A DNA stretch of 24,642 nucleotides from the IMG/VR virus record IMGVR_UViG_3300021957_000290, positions 1 through 24,642 of that record. The stretch is one strand, 5' to 3'. Origin of the DNA: a virus. Shown piece after piece: positions 23,509 through 24,642 of this stretch. The notes under the pieces are model-generated. The model saw nothing but the letters and a program-made list of their open reading frames with translations, had not been told where the DNA came from and made no database searches. The translations under genes and the position numbers were made by a program. The stretch's first letter is position 1, and every line of letters begins with the position of its first letter.

Positions 23509-23767
23509 GTTCCACTATAACTTTGTTTTCATTGGTTGAATCAATATGCTGCACAGCCTTGCCGTCCACGCGGTCCAGAATCATATCTATGGCCTTTAGG
23601 TCTCCGTCCATAGCCTTCCCCTCAAGAACCTGCATAAGCCTCTCAGCTCTGCTCATGTCCTCAGAGTCAAATGTCTCAAGTCTACGGCGTAGAATATCCT
23701 TGAATGACTCACCCTTTTTGGGTCGTCCTTCTCGGTTTATGTTGGGGTCGTTCTTAGAAAATGGCAT
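23492..23767 (-). CDS. candidate small terminase subunit (DUF5681-like)
   Basis: The 91-residue product has an N-terminal PNINREGRPKKGESFKDILR block typical of DUF5681 phage proteins. A helical middle (DMSRAERLMQVLEGKAMDGD) and KAIDMILDRVDGKAVQHID (about 58-76) follow. Its position immediately before the large terminase, with a 17-base overlap, supports a DNA-recognition small terminase role, though DUF5681 proteins have not all been shown to be TerS. The stretch RPKKG resembles AT-hook-like DNA contact sequences. ATG at 23767. Confidence 0.75.
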   Translation of the reverse strand: MPFSKNDPNINREGRPKKGESFKDILRRRLETFDSEDMSRAERLMQVLEGKAMDGDLKAIDMILDRVDGKAVQHIDSTNENKVIVEHEITD

Positions 23768-23773
23768 GATTCA

Positions 23774-24286
23774 TTATTGATAGGACATTGTATTCTGCAA
23801 ACTTCTCTCATATTTTCCACGCTCAAAGGCTGCCTCTAGCTCACAATCGTAGTGCCCTATCGTCTTGTGCTTATGATTATGCTTCATCGTTGCGATGTAT
23901 TTTGACTTGGTTTTGCACCAATGAACACCTATGTATTTTGAGTTTCCACTCATCCCCTTGTGGATGTTTTGGCCAGTAGTTAAGAATCTCAAATTTGAAA
24001 TATCGTTATTCTTCTTGTCTCCATCAATGTGATCGACAACTTTATCATCTGGAATATTTCCGAGAAAAGCGCCTGCAACTAATCGGTGGACAAGATATGA
24101 ATGCTTCTTGTTATCTCTATAGAGATTGACGATAAAGTATCTATTCCCACTCAGCTTTATGTTTCGACCGGGATATACTCTGTTGATATTTTTGCCTCTC
24201 CTAGGAAGGCTTCTAATCCTACCAAGACTAGACACATTGTAGAGACCTTCCCATCCACAAACGGGCAACCATTTCTCTTCACTCAT
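23774..24286 (-). CDS. HNH homing endonuclease (NUMOD4, HNH, AP2-like)
   Basis: The 170-residue product has three modules. NUMOD4 spans about 3-30 (EKWLPVCGWEGLYNVSSLGR, then IRSLPRR). An HNH_3 nuclease spans about 66-110 (VVDHIDGDKKNNDISNLRFL, with H86 and conserved Asn residues). A C-terminal AP2-like DNA-binding module spans about 117-160 (YIGVHWCKTKSKYIATMKHN). Such free-standing homing enzymes cut an allele lacking the gene and spread by repair, and they often lie beside terminase genes. I chose ATG at 24286 (MSEEKW), which has TTGGAG six bases upstream. The upstream ATG at 24304 has no ribosome-binding site. It ends seven bases before the terminase small gene. Confidence 0.92.
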   Translation of the reverse strand: MSEEKWLPVCGWEGLYNVSSLGRIRSLPRRGKNINRVYPGRNIKLSGNRYFIVNLYRDNKKHSYLVHRLVAGAFLGNIPDDKVVDHIDGDKKNNDISNLRFLTTGQNIHKGMSGNSKYIGVHWCKTKSKYIATMKHNHKHKTIGHYDCELEAAFERGKYERSLQNTMSYQ

Positions 24287-24312
24287 AATATTCTCCAACT
24301 CCATAAGATTAA

Positions 24313-24376
24313 GGAGAACCCACGCCCGGGAGTTTTCGGGCTAACACCAAGTCATGACTCAAGGTGCTGGGTCTCC
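24313..24376 (-). other. foldable inverted-repeat element (three-way-junction-like)
   Basis: On either strand this 64-base stretch can fold. An outer stem pairs GGAGACCC with GGGTTCTCC (one bulged base). One inner hairpin has a GCCCG/CGGGC stem and an eight-base loop. A second has a CACC/GGTG stem that encloses the perfect palindrome AGTCATGACT at 24350-24359. It lies just upstream of the HNH gene, close to its ribosome-binding site. There is no T-run after it, so it is a poor intrinsic terminator. It could be a regulatory RNA leader or a processing or attachment site. Seen directly; function unknown. Confidence 0.45.
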
Positions 24377-24415
24377 TAAACTACTACAAAACTTGGCGGT
24401 TAGTGTAGGTGTTTA

Positions 24416-24502
24416 TCATACAAAGAACAATCGAAATGCAAGAGCCCACCATATCAAAGACATCGCCCAAAGCCCCAATTCAGCTTTAACCTCATCACTC
24501 AT
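24416..24502 (-). CDS. possible 28-aa membrane peptide
   Basis: ATG at 24502 overlaps the end of the coiled-coil ORF and runs to TGA. The product starts MSDEVKAELG and continues with a hydrophobic Trp/Leu/Ala/Phe segment to its end, enough for one membrane span. Overlap with the upstream stop suggests coupling. Small hydrophobic phage peptides are common, but so short an ORF may be chance. Confidence 0.35.
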   Translation of the reverse strand: MSDEVKAELGLWAMSLIWWALAFRLFFV

Positions 24503-24642
24503 TCAACATCTTATCCATCATTTTATTAAGCTCATCCTCAAGCTCTTTTATCCTGTCAGCTTGCTTGCTAATCAGCTCTTGATTCCCTTGAATGGTGCTC
24601 CTCAGCTGAAAAACCGTCTCCTTGCGGCTGTCTCCTCTAGCG
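24495..24642 (-). CDS. C-terminal part of coiled-coil protein (runs off right edge)
   Basis: An open frame enters from the right edge and ends at TGA. The visible 48 residues (RGDSRKETVFQLRSTIQGNQ, then a Lys/Glu/Leu-rich helix ending MMDKMLNE) form an obvious coiled coil. Family cannot be judged from a fragment. It precedes the HNH and terminase genes and may be a small structural or regulatory phage protein. Confidence 0.55.
   Translation of the reverse strand, partial: ARGDSRKETVFQLRSTIQGNQELISKQADRIKELEDELNKMMDKMLNE

Noticed and set aside
24313-24376. tRNA or intrinsic terminator at the inverted repeat
   Set aside because: No T-loop or anticodon arm pattern fits a tRNA on either strand, and no T-run follows the stems as in an intrinsic terminator.
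24404-24440. Possible promoter TTGCAT ... TATGAT before the HNH gene
   Set aside because: The -10 box is good, but the spacer is only 15 bases and the -35 box is inside a small ORF, so I do not report it as a feature.

Overview
The window is the structural and packaging half of a tailed-phage genome (phage or prophage) with an HK97-type head and a long, probably non-contractile (siphovirus-like) tail. No tail sheath, integrase, repressor, replication gene or tRNA is visible. All credible genes lie on the minus strand and read from the right edge to the left edge. They are packed almost without gaps, and many stop codons overlap the next start (ATGA, TAATG or TGATG), so most genes are probably translationally coupled. 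The host cannot be named. GTG and TTG starts, the three-segment holin-like protein and relatives of gene-transfer-agent (GTA) proteins suggest a Gram-negative, possibly aquatic, bacterium. That is inference only.

Order of transcription: the right edge (24.3-24.6 kb) holds the end of a coiled-coil ORF, a 28-codon membrane peptide and a foldable three-way-junction-like inverted repeat. The packaging block follows (20.1-24.3 kb): an HNH homing endonuclease, a DUF5681-like candidate small terminase, the large terminase, the portal and a Mu F-like head morphogenesis protein. Next is an unusual 5.7-kb block (14.4-20.1 kb) of about twelve fibre, lectin or spike-type genes, including a relative of the GTA head-spike base protein. 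It sits between the head morphogenesis gene and the prohead protease. The head and neck block (9.6-14.4 kb) then encodes the protease, major capsid protein, a probable decoration protein, connector, stopper, tail-completion protein and tail terminator.

The tail block (1.5-10.1 kb) has two paralogous tail tube proteins flanking a fibre with an S74 self-cleaving chaperone domain. After these come a tail assembly chaperone pair joined by a clear -1 frameshift site (A AAA AAG), the tape measure, a distal-tail-like protein, a cysteine-rich hub protein, a 54-residue protein and a glycine-rich tip protein. The last 1.5 kb looks like a lysis region: a holin-like protein, a complete CheY-like receiver protein, a single-span membrane protein and a small hydrophobic peptide. 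No endolysin is seen.

The points most worth attention are the spike block inside the head operon, the paired tail tube genes around an S74 fibre, the phage-encoded phospho-receiver among lysis genes, and the frameshifted chaperone.
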